Source of the DNA: E44-bin46 sp964354655
GTDB lineage: Bacteria > Chloroflexota > Dehalococcoidia > Dehalococcoidales > E44-bin46
Length of the DNA stretch: 13,948 nucleotides
NCBI GenBank assembly: GCA_964354655.1
Contig: CAYHAL010000031.1
Location: 1 to 13,948 of the forward strand
Reading direction: 5' to 3'
How positions within the stretch are numbered: the first letter of the stretch is position 1; every line of letters begins with the position of its first letter. Below the pieces are notes generated by a model that was not told where the DNA came from, made no database searches, and worked only from the letters and a program-made list of their open reading frames with translations. The position numbers and the translations under genes were made by a program. Below, in pieces: positions 6,975 to 13,493 of this stretch.

Positions 6975-7384
6975 ACGCTTTATTTAATGAATTTTTAGTC
7001 AGCAATGATAAACTTCGAGTGTATAGGGGGGATAAATTAATCTTCGCGTCAAGTAAAGATGGTTTATCGTCTCTATTTGAATACATGGCTAGGTTTTCCC
7101 ATCTTAAGAAGGATATTACCGTCTTTGACCGGGTGGTTGGTAATGCCGCCGCTTTACTCTTGGAAACAATGTCTTGCCGTGAGGTTTATAGCCCTTTAGC
7201 TAGTGAACTTGCGATTAGGACGTTGCGCCGCTTTGGTATCGGCTATCACTTTACTGAAATTGTGCCATATATACGAGGCCGTGGTCAGGAAGATATGTGT
7301 CCGATGGAGAAATTATCGCTAGGCAAGAGCCCTGAAGAGTTTTATCTGGCATGCCTATCCTTAGGTTTAGGCAGTAGCTTCTAG
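6971..7384 (+). CDS. DUF1893 family protein (cytidine-deaminase-like fold)
   Basis: A 137-residue protein resembling DUF1893, the family of Thermotoga TM1506, whose fold is related to cytidine deaminases; its biochemical role is not known. Visible family-like segments are VFDRVVGNAAALLL (51-64) and EDMCPMEKLSLG (107-118), with Cys69 and Cys110 as possible metal or catalytic residues. The ATG overlaps the larA stop in an ATGA, and AGGAG lies directly against it, so translation is probably coupled to larA. The 3' end overlaps the convergent ispH by 18 bp. I recognise the family from the CPMEKL region and general pattern, so the family name is moderately sure. A role accessory to the racemase or kinase is only a guess from position. 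Confidence 0.78.
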   Translation: MNALFNEFLVSNDKLRVYRGDKLIFASSKDGLSSLFEYMARFSHLKKDITVFDRVVGNAAALLLETMSCREVYSPLASELAIRTLRRFGIGYHFTEIVPYIRGRGQEDMCPMEKLSLGKSPEEFYLACLSLGLGSSF

Positions 7385-8218
7385 CCTCATTACTACCTCA
7401 TTTATGGTTTGTTCAGGAGTAGACGCCCCGGCAGTTATACCTATATGGTGTTGACCTTGTAGCCAAGAGGGTTGGACTTCATCGGCGGTTTCAACCAGAT
7501 AGGTTGTAATAACCTTAGAGCATAGCTGGGCAAGACAATTAGCATTAGCACTGGTATGGCTACCGATAACCAGCATCAGGTCAACCCTACTGGCTAGCTC
7601 CAGGGCGGCTGCCTGTCGTTGTCTAATATCATGACATATAGTATCAATAATGCGTAGCTCGGAGTCTTTAGCCAAGGCAGTATCAATAAGTTTCTTTACA
7701 AATTGGGTGAACTGAGCCGGAACCTGGGTTGTCTGGGATAGAATGCCTAGGCGGCGAGGCAGAGGGTCAAGCTTGGCTAAAAATCTGTCATCTAGTGTAG
7801 CCTCTCCTCTACCATTAGCCCAGCCAAGAATACCCCTGACTTCGGGGTGGCTGGCATCGCCATATATGATGACAAAGAAGCCAGCTTTAGCTAGTTTTCG
7901 GGCGGCAATCTGGGTGCGGTGAACAAAGGGACAAGTGGCATTTATTATATTAATATGGCGGGCTCGAATTTCTGCCTCTAGTTGGGGGCTCACCCCGTGA
8001 GTGCCGAGGGCTACAGTGTTGCCCTGTACCTCATCTAAATCTTTGGCTGGCCTAACCCCGATTTGAGCTAGTCTTTGTAGTACCTGTTGGTTATGTACCA
8101 CCGCCCCCAATGTTTCCACGCCACCATGCTCACGGGCAGTCTTTTCTAGGATATTAACGGCTCGCTTAACCCCAAAGCAAAGTCCTATTCCAGCCGCTTT
8201 CTCAATTTTTAGTGCCAT
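7367..8218 (-). CDS. ispH: 4-hydroxy-3-methylbut-2-enyl diphosphate reductase (IspH)
   Basis: A 283-residue [4Fe-4S] enzyme making IPP and DMAPP from HMBPP, the last step of the MEP isoprenoid pathway. The three cluster cysteines are Cys14 (GLCFGVKRAV), Cys96 (NATCPFV) and Cys195 (DTICHDIRQRQ). Substrate residues are His42 (VVHN), His74 (GTHGVS), His124 and Glu126 (SHPEVRG), Thr163/Thr164 (SQTTQ), Ser223 and Asn225 (TSANAN) and Ser266 (GASTPE). Two signatures differ from the common forms: the Thr after Cys195 is Ile, and the usual SSNS is SANA. The start directly abuts the plsC stop (TAGATG), with AAGGA inside the plsC tail, so it is coupled to plsC. The 3' end overlaps the convergent DUF1893 gene. 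Confidence 0.96.
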   Translation of the reverse strand: MALKIEKAAGIGLCFGVKRAVNILEKTAREHGGVETLGAVVHNQQVLQRLAQIGVRPAKDLDEVQGNTVALGTHGVSPQLEAEIRARHINIINATCPFVHRTQIAARKLAKAGFFVIIYGDASHPEVRGILGWANGRGEATLDDRFLAKLDPLPRRLGILSQTTQVPAQFTQFVKKLIDTALAKDSELRIIDTICHDIRQRQAAALELASRVDLMLVIGSHTSANANCLAQLCSKVITTYLVETADEVQPSWLQGQHHIGITAGASTPEQTINEVVMRLEATA

Positions 8219-8902
8219 CTAGTCCTTGCATCTAGCATAGTGTCCTCGGTATTCTAGGGGCAAGAGTTCGGCAATGTGCTCCATTATATAATCAGCCAGC
8301 TCACCAAGCTCTGCCTTGGTCAATTTATCACTGACCGGCGGCAAATAGAAAGGGCGGCCAATATTAATCGTTACTTTAGGGCGATGTAGTAGCCCCCAGA
8401 CCAAGCCTTTAGTGGTATGTTCTAGGCCGGTAATACCTATGGGAAGGATAGGAACCCGGTTATGCAAGGCTATCATTACCGAGCCTGGGTAAGCCGGTTG
8501 CAGTTGGGCATTACTGCTCCTTGTCCCCTCGGGGAACATAATTAGAGCTTGACCGTTGTCCAGAATTTGGTTTGCCAGCTGGATTGCCTGCCTATCCATT
8601 ATCCCCCCTCGACGCACCGGAAAGGCACCAAAGGCACGTGCTAGATATCTTATTACCCAGGAACGAAACAGCTCCTCTTTAGCCATATATACCACTTTCC
8701 GGTTAAGACTGGCACTAAGCAAGAATTGGTCAGCATAAGAAAGGTGATTAGATACAATTAACACAGGTCCCTGCTTGGGGGCATTCTCTATCCCGTTGAC
8801 TCGCCGACGAGTTCGGAGGAATATTATTATTCTTGCCAGGACTCGGATTAACAGCGTCCACATTATTCGTTGGGTGATACTACGGTGAAACTGCGGCTCC
8901 AT
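8219..8902 (-). CDS. plsC: 1-acyl-sn-glycerol-3-phosphate acyltransferase (PlsC family)
   Basis: A 227-residue membrane-associated acyltransferase that should acylate lysophosphatidic acid to phosphatidic acid. The catalytic NHx4D motif is seen as NHLSYAD (His53, Asp58), and the acceptor-phosphate motif as FPEGTRS (123-129). A hydrophobic stretch at about 13-29 would anchor it at the inner membrane face. Length is normal for the family. It is the first gene of a two-gene unit with ispH, preceded by its own promoter in the divergent region. The exact acyl acceptor cannot be told from sequence. Confidence 0.93.
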   Translation of the reverse strand: MEPQFHRSITQRIMWTLLIRVLARIIIFLRTRRRVNGIENAPKQGPVLIVSNHLSYADQFLLSASLNRKVVYMAKEELFRSWVIRYLARAFGAFPVRRGGIMDRQAIQLANQILDNGQALIMFPEGTRSSNAQLQPAYPGSVMIALHNRVPILPIGITGLEHTTKGLVWGLLHRPKVTINIGRPFYLPPVSDKLTKAELGELADYIMEHIAELLPLEYRGHYARCKD

Positions 8903-8933
8903 TATATTCTCGGCAAAACAGAAATGCTTTTAA

Positions 8934-8962
8934 ATTATACTTTATTGTTAAGGGTGAGACAA
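8934..8962 (-). promoter_or_regulatory. Promoter of plsC-ispH
   Basis: TTGTCT (8962-8957), a 17-bp spacer and a perfect TATAAT (8939-8934) lie 31 bp upstream of the plsC ATG. Confidence 0.7.
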
Positions 8963-8964
8963 GC

Positions 8965-8986
8965 CAAGCCGAGTCTATTAGGCTTG
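8965..8986. repeat. Short inverted repeat between the divergent plsC and aldolase promoters
   Basis: CAAGCC and GGCTTG, 10 bp apart, lie between and touch the -35 regions of the two divergent promoters. A regulator-binding site is possible; six-base arms are weak evidence. Confidence 0.3.
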
Positions 8987-9013
8987 ATTAAAACCTGCCT
9001 TTTATTCCATAAT
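8984..9013 (+). promoter_or_regulatory. Putative promoter of the aldolase-pfkB unit
   Basis: TTGATT (8984-8989), an 18-bp spacer and CATAAT (9008-9013) lie just before the ATG at 9027, which would leave a very short leader. Confidence 0.4.
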
Positions 9014-9026
9014 ACCAGAAAGAGGT

Positions 9027-9790
9027 ATGAAGAAGTTAAGCATTGGTAAAATAAGGGGCTTACAGCAGATTGCTAATTCAGAGGGTGTCTTCACTATCTG
9101 CGCTATGGACCACCGTGGCTCCTTACAGAGCATGATTGATGAACGCCCGGGAGAGGTCAACTATGAGGAGATGGTCGAGCGCAAACTGGAGCTATGCTCC
9201 AGCCTAGCTAAATATGCCAGTGCTGTGTTGCTTGACCCTATATTTGGTGCGGCTCAATGTATTGCCCATGGTGCCTTACCTAGAGATACCGGGCTTCTGG
9301 TCAGTATAGAAGCCTCTGGCTACAGCGGTGGAAAAGAGCACCGTTTGACCGAATTACTAAATGGGTGGAGTGTTGAGAAAATTAAGCGGATGGGTGCCTC
9401 GGCAGTAAAGATTCTGGTCTATTATCGACCGGATTTAAAGGGGTTGGCAAGCCAGCAACTGAATACAGTTAATATGGTAGCCGAGGAATGTATAAAATAT
9501 GACCTCCCGTTGTTGGTAGAACCAAAGAGTTATCCTGTAGGTGAGGAAATTAGTAACCCTGGGGAGTTCGCCGTCCTGAAAGAACAATTGGTGGTCGCGC
9601 TATCTGGCAGGAGGCGATGCATATTGCTGATGCCCGAGAAAGGGTTCACCATTTATCAACCGTCGGGGCAGATAGGCTAAAGCGACTAAGTGAGATAGCC
9701 AACAAGTATGCTGTGCCGTGGTATCAGAAGTTTGGGGTGACTGCCCATGAGCTGGCGCATATATCTGAAGGGTGGTATCAAGAATACTGA
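9027..9790 (+). pseudogene. lacD: LacD/class I ketose-bisphosphate aldolase, broken by an internal frameshifting deletion
   Basis: Residues 1-190 match the N-terminal two thirds of LacD-type tagatose/fructose-1,6-bisphosphate aldolases: MKKLSIGKIRGLQQIA, ICAMDHRGS (Asp28), VKILVYY (Lys128) and LLVEPKSYPVGEE (Glu165). After LKEQLVV (about 9590) the reading frame carries only shadow sequence and stops at 9680. From about 9592 a second frame gives the family's C-terminal tail, GRAIWQEAMHIADAR..., then RLKRLSEIANKYAVPWYQK and EGWYQEY, ending at 9790. Together the parts make about 255 residues against roughly 325-340 in the family, so some 70-85 residues are missing and the junction is out of frame. 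The lost stretch should contain the Schiff-base lysine (LKVEFP-like motif, Lys205 in Streptococcus LacD, from memory). No active aldolase can result. PfkB starts 14 bp after the old stop. Confidence 0.88.
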
Positions 9791-9804
9791 AATCTGGAGG
9801 GGCT

Positions 9805-10776
9805 ATGATTGCCACAGTTACCCTCAATCCCAGCCTTGATAGAAGGATTACTGTTGACGGTCTAAAGGCAGACGAGAGTAACCGCTGGACCGGCTTGCAT
9901 CTCTATGCCGGGGGCAAGGGTATAGATGTGTCGCGGGCAATCCACGAGATGGGCGGTCAGACCATGGCCTATGGATTCATAGGTGGTCATGAAGGTAGAA
10001 CCCTGGAAATATTACTTGATGAGGAGGGGGTGCCATTCAGCTTTACCCCGATTGAGCAGGAAACCCGCACCAATTTTATTATTTTGGATACCAGAACCTC
10101 TAAGCAGACAATAATTAATGCCCCGGGTCCGCATATTTCAAAGCGGGAACTGGATAGATTGCTTAAGAAATTGAGAAGGATTTATCCCAGCCCTGAGTTA
10201 TTGGTAGCCAGTGGTAGCGTTCCCCCTGGGGTTCCGGTTGATATTTATTATACCATAGTCGTAGAAGCTAAGGACCGTAGAATAAGGACCATCCTGGATT
10301 CCGCCGGTCAGTGGTTAGAAGAGGGAATAAAAGCTAAGCCCTATCTCATCAAGCCCAATGTCAGCGAGGCTGAGGAACTGCTTAAGATAGAGCTGCCGAC
10401 TGAAGAGGCAATTGTTAAGGCAGTCCTCACCCTGGTTGAAATGGGTATTGAAATAGCGGTCATCTCTAGGGGGAAGGACGGCATTATTGCTGCCAGCAAG
10501 AAGGGTATTTTTAAGGCAGTCCCACCTCCGGTAAAGGTGCGGAGTACTATAGGCGCCGGCGATTGTGCTGTAGCCGGGTTTGCCTTAAAGCTGGGTCAAG
10601 GGGAGCCGTTGATAGAGGCTTGTCGATTGGCGGTAGCTATGGGCACTGCTGCCGTGTTGACGACCGGCACCGAACTGTGTCATAGACCCGATGTGGAAAA
10701 ATTGCTGCCTCAAGTCGAGGTCAGCGAGGTGTCAGTCAAGCCGGAGACTAAAACCTTCTTCCCGGCTAGTAACTAA
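9805..10776 (+). CDS. pfkB: PfkB-family sugar-phosphate kinase (1-phosphofructokinase / LacC-like)
   Basis: A 323-residue ribokinase-family kinase that should phosphorylate fructose 1-phosphate, tagatose 6-phosphate or fructose 6-phosphate to a ketose bisphosphate. Visible are the N-terminal ATVTLNPSLDRR, the substrate region AGGKGIDVSRAIHEMG (35-50), NAPGP (105-109), SGSVPPG (136-142), KPNVSEAEELL (183-193) and the anion hole with catalytic base STIGAGDCAVAGF (Asp253). I chose the ATG at 9805 because GGAGG lies four bases before it and family proteins begin M-I-x-T-V-T-L-N-P; an in-frame ATG at 9772 lies inside the aldolase remnant. The partner aldolase upstream is broken, so its product would need another aldolase. 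The stop overlaps the convergent macrodomain gene by 3 bp. Confidence 0.92.
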   Translation: MIATVTLNPSLDRRITVDGLKADESNRWTGLHLYAGGKGIDVSRAIHEMGGQTMAYGFIGGHEGRTLEILLDEEGVPFSFTPIEQETRTNFIILDTRTSKQTIINAPGPHISKRELDRLLKKLRRIYPSPELLVASGSVPPGVPVDIYYTIVVEAKDRRIRTILDSAGQWLEEGIKAKPYLIKPNVSEAEELLKIELPTEEAIVKAVLTLVEMGIEIAVISRGKDGIIAASKKGIFKAVPPPVKVRSTIGAGDCAVAGFALKLGQGEPLIEACRLAVAMGTAAVLTTGTELCHRPDVEKLLPQVEVSEVSVKPETKTFFPASN

Positions 10777-11342
10777 GCCAGTGGCAATCCCCCCTTTTCC
10801 CTTATCTCTCTGAGGGCTGATGCGTAAGCGCCAAGAGTTTGAGCATCAAACAGCACAAATACCACTTCTTTGATAGAGGTAGTGCTTTGGCTAAGAAAGG
10901 CGATAACGGCGTCAATGGCTACCCTTGAAGCCCGGTCAACCGGATAGCCGTAGGCACCGGTGCTTATTGAGGGGAAGGAGATGCTATTGAGGTTGTTCTT
11001 GGCGGCTAGTTTCAAGCTCTCGTGATAAGCACTGGTAAGTAATTCAGGTTCTCCTGTATTGCCCCTGTGCCAGATAGGACCAACGGTATGGATGACATGC
11101 TTTGCCTTAAGATTGCCCCCGGTGGTAATCACCGCCTTGCCTGTTGGCAGTCGCCCTTGTCTGGCGACAATTTGCTTACACTCCTCTAGGATGGCGGAAC
11201 CCCCTGCCCGGTGGATGGCTCCATCTACGCCGCCACCACCCATAAGGCTGGGGTTGGCAGCGTTAACTATGGCGTCAGTGGTCTGCTGGGTAATGTCCCC
11301 TTGAATTATGCGTAGCTTTACCTGGTTAATAGTAACTTCCAT
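10773..11342 (-). CDS. Macrodomain protein (MacroD/YmdB-type, ADP-ribose or O-acetyl-ADP-ribose hydrolase)
   Basis: A 189-residue single macrodomain. The ADP-ribose site is visible in order: QGDIT (14-18), VNAANPSLMGGGGVDGAIHR (26-45) and the phosphate loop SISTGAYGYP (125-134). These match MacroD-type enzymes that remove ADP-ribose from acidic residues or deacetylate O-acetyl-ADP-ribose. I chose the ATG at 11342, preceded by GGAGAAG; the in-frame ATG at 11357 would add MEKQA and lacks a ribosome site. The gene follows the acetoacetyl-CoA synthetase gene by about 28 bp with no terminator, so the two are probably one transcript. The 3' end overlaps the convergent pfkB by 3 bp. The precise substrate is unknown. 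Confidence 0.92.
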   Translation of the reverse strand: MEVTINQVKLRIIQGDITQQTTDAIVNAANPSLMGGGGVDGAIHRAGGSAILEECKQIVARQGRLPTGKAVITTGGNLKAKHVIHTVGPIWHRGNTGEPELLTSAYHESLKLAAKNNLNSISFPSISTGAYGYPVDRASRVAIDAVIAFLSQSTTSIKEVVFVLFDAQTLGAYASALREIREKGGLPLA

Positions 11343-11370
11343 GGCTTGCTTCTCCATAACTCAGTTATTA

Positions 11371-13320
11371 TTACGATTGAAGTTCTTTGAGGTTCTTATA
11401 AAGTTCGAGCGATTGTGGGTTAGCCAAGGCATCTATATTGGGGACAGGCTCGTTGTGAATCACATTCTTGACTGCCTTTTCCACCTTTTTGCCACTGATG
11501 GTATAGGGGATATCATCAATAGCTATAATCTTGGCTGGGACGTGACGGGGGGTGGTATTCTTCCTGATGGTGGTCTTAATCTTGTTAATCAGGTCTTCAG
11601 TTAGTTCTATCCTCTCGGCTAGTTTTACAAACAAGATAACCCGAACATCGCCTTCCCAATCCTGCCCGACGACAACGCTGTCGGTAACCTCGTCTAGGGT
11701 CTCCACCTGGCGGTAAATCTCGGCGGTACCAATCCTCACCCCTCCTGGCTTAAGGACAGTATCAGAGCGTCCGTAGATAATAATCCCGGTATCAGTGATT
11801 TCAATATAGTCTCCGTGAGTCCAGACATCAGGGTAGACGTCAAAATAGGCACTGTGGTATTTCTCTTGGTTTGGGTCATCCCAGAAGTAGAGGGGCATGG
11901 AGGGATAGGGGGTGGTGACTACAAGCTCACCCTTTTGATTGACCACTGGATTCCCTTGGGGGTCGTAGCACTGTACATTCACCCCCAAGCTTGGAGCCTG
12001 GATTTCACCGGCATAGACCGGGCCAATTGGATTCCCCAGCATAAAGCAGCCGTTGATGTCAGTCCCCCCTGAAATAGACGAGAGGAGCACATCCTGCTTA
12101 ATATCACGGTAGACAAACTCAAAACTCTCTACCGAAAGGGGAGAGCCGGTAGAGGTAATCGTCTTTAGGCTGGTCAAATCATATTCCTTACCCGGCTTAA
12201 CCCCGCGCTTTTCAAGCTCAGCCAGATATCTAGCACTAGTCCCGAATATCGTTATCTTTTCATCCTGGGTTAACTCCCACATTGCCCCAGAATTTGGATA
12301 GAAAACAGAGCCATCATAGAGTACCACGGTGGCACCTAACGCCAAGCTGCTCACCAGCCAGGTCCACATCATCCAACTGGTAGTAGTAAGGTAAATGATA
12401 ACGTCTTCCGGTTTAACATCAGTGTGGAGCTTCAATTCCTTTAAATGGACGGCAAGAATCCCGGCAGCCCCTTGGACTATGCACTTGGGCAGTCCAGTGG
12501 TCCCTGAAGTGTACATGATGAATATTGGGTGGTCAGAGGGGAGCTGCTCAAATTGGATTTCAAGCCCGGCTTCCTTAGATAGGAAGTCCTCATAGTGAAC
12601 AGAATTGGGGACTTGGCTAATGTCTGGCTTCTTTTGAACATAGGGGACAACCACCACCTTCTGAATAGAAGGTAGCTCCTTTAAGATGCCAACAACTCGT
12701 TCTAAAGAGTCAAAGGTCTTGCCATTATAAAAATAGCCATCGGCGGTAAATAGAATCTTGGGTTCTGTCTGCCCGAAGCGGTCTAGGATCCCCTTAATGC
12801 CGAAGTCCGGTGAGCAGGATGACCAGATAGCCCCGATGCTGGTGCTAGCCAGCATAGCAATAACCGCTTCCGTCATATTGGGCATGAATCCTGCCACTCG
12901 GTCGCCGGTTTTAATGCCCAATTCCCGTAGGGATTTTGCCAAGCGGGCTACTTGTTGATAAAGCTCGGCATAGGTAATTCTTACCGCTTCTTTAGCCTCG
13001 CTCTTGAAGATGAGGGCGGTTCGATTATCCCGGTAACGAAGCAGATTCTCGGCAAAATTGAAGCGGGCACCCTGAAACCATTTAGTGTCCATCATCCGCG
13101 AGGCAGGGGTTATAACAGTATCATATGGTTTTGAAGCCTTAATCTCACAGAACTCCCACACCAGCGCCCAAAAATCAGCCAGGTTGTTTATTGACCAGTT
13201 ATGAAGTTCATTATAGGAGGTAAATTTCGTCCCGTGTCGCTCATTAACCAGACTTATAAATCTGGTCATATTGGCGTTCTTTTTACGCTCCTCTGATGGT
13301 TGCCAAAGGGGCAACTTCAT
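11371..13320 (-). CDS. Acetoacetyl-CoA synthetase (acetoacetate--CoA ligase, AMP-forming)
   Basis: A 649-residue member of the ANL adenylate-forming superfamily that should activate acetoacetate with ATP and CoA. The N-terminus (PLWQPSEERKKNANMTRF) and WFQGARFNFAENLL (81-94) are characteristic of acetoacetyl-CoA synthetases rather than acetyl-CoA synthetases. The P-loop-like motif is TSGTTGLPK (271-279), followed by TTTSWMMW, SGGTDINGCF and the hinge region YGRSDTVLKPGGVRIGT. The catalytic C-terminal lysine lies in TISGKK (Lys611/612). Length is as expected. AAGGA lies close before the ATG, and a promoter is seen at 13373-13402. The macrodomain gene follows. It could serve ketone-body or polyhydroxybutyrate breakdown, or activate another short acid; acetoacetate is inferred from family resemblance. 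Confidence 0.93.
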   Translation of the reverse strand: MKLPLWQPSEERKKNANMTRFISLVNERHGTKFTSYNELHNWSINNLADFWALVWEFCEIKASKPYDTVITPASRMMDTKWFQGARFNFAENLLRYRDNRTALIFKSEAKEAVRITYAELYQQVARLAKSLRELGIKTGDRVAGFMPNMTEAVIAMLASTSIGAIWSSCSPDFGIKGILDRFGQTEPKILFTADGYFYNGKTFDSLERVVGILKELPSIQKVVVVPYVQKKPDISQVPNSVHYEDFLSKEAGLEIQFEQLPSDHPIFIMYTSGTTGLPKCIVQGAAGILAVHLKELKLHTDVKPEDVIIYLTTTSWMMWTWLVSSLALGATVVLYDGSVFYPNSGAMWELTQDEKITIFGTSARYLAELEKRGVKPGKEYDLTSLKTITSTGSPLSVESFEFVYRDIKQDVLLSSISGGTDINGCFMLGNPIGPVYAGEIQAPSLGVNVQCYDPQGNPVVNQKGELVVTTPYPSMPLYFWDDPNQEKYHSAYFDVYPDVWTHGDYIEITDTGIIIYGRSDTVLKPGGVRIGTAEIYRQVETLDEVTDSVVVGQDWEGDVRVILFVKLAERIELTEDLINKIKTTIRKNTTPRHVPAKIIAIDDIPYTISGKKVEKAVKNVIHNEPVPNIDALANPQSLELYKNLKELQS

Positions 13321-13372
13321 ATATCCTTACCTTCCTTAAATTAGTAAGCATGGCGATTTTGTAATTCTCGTT

Positions 13373-13402
13373 ATTCTAGCATCCCTTCTCTCAAAAGTGC
13401 AA
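13373..13402 (-). promoter_or_regulatory. Promoter of the acetoacetyl-CoA synthetase-macrodomain unit
   Basis: TTGCAC (13402-13397), an 18-bp spacer and TAGAAT (13378-13373) lie about 52 bp upstream of the synthetase ATG. Confidence 0.6.
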
Positions 13403-13431
13403 TGTTAACTAACCATTGAAAAGACAGAGGC

Positions 13432-13460
13432 TTGACAAACACTATATGTTGTGGTATCAT
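13432..13460 (+). promoter_or_regulatory. nrdR promoter
   Basis: A consensus TTGACA (13432-13437), a 17-bp spacer and TATCAT (13455-13460). The expected start near 13467 leaves a leader of about 27 bases. NrdR box 1 fills nearly the whole spacer, and box 2 lies just after the transcription start. Confidence 0.85.
13439..13454 (+). promoter_or_regulatory. NrdR box 1 (between -35 and -10)
   Basis: ACACTATATGTTGTGG agrees at 14 of 16 positions with the NrdR-box consensus acaCwAtATaTwGtgt (recalled from the literature). Confidence 0.85.
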
Positions 13461-13469
13461 TGCCTTGTA

Positions 13470-13485
13470 ATACTATATAATGTGG
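13470..13485 (+). promoter_or_regulatory. NrdR box 2 (downstream of the transcription start)
   Basis: ATACTATATAATGTGG agrees at 13 of 16 positions with the NrdR-box consensus. It starts 31 bp after box 1, about three helical turns, the spacing typical of paired NrdR sites. Confidence 0.83.
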
Positions 13486-13493
13486 TCTTGGCT

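Noticed and set aside
9591..9680. Last ~30 codons of the first aldolase frame as genuine protein
   Set aside because: The family tail is clearly encoded in another frame from about 9592, so these codons are out-of-frame shadow sequence.
9772..9804. ATG at 9772 as start of the PfkB kinase
   Set aside because: It lies inside the aldolase C-terminal remnant, adds a non-family extension, and the ATG at 9805 has GGAGG four bases before it.
13476..13481. TATAAT within NrdR box 2 as an alternative nrdR -10 element
   Set aside because: No acceptable -35 lies 16-18 bp upstream; the TTGACA-N17-TATCAT pair is much better and the AT-rich core is explained by the NrdR box.
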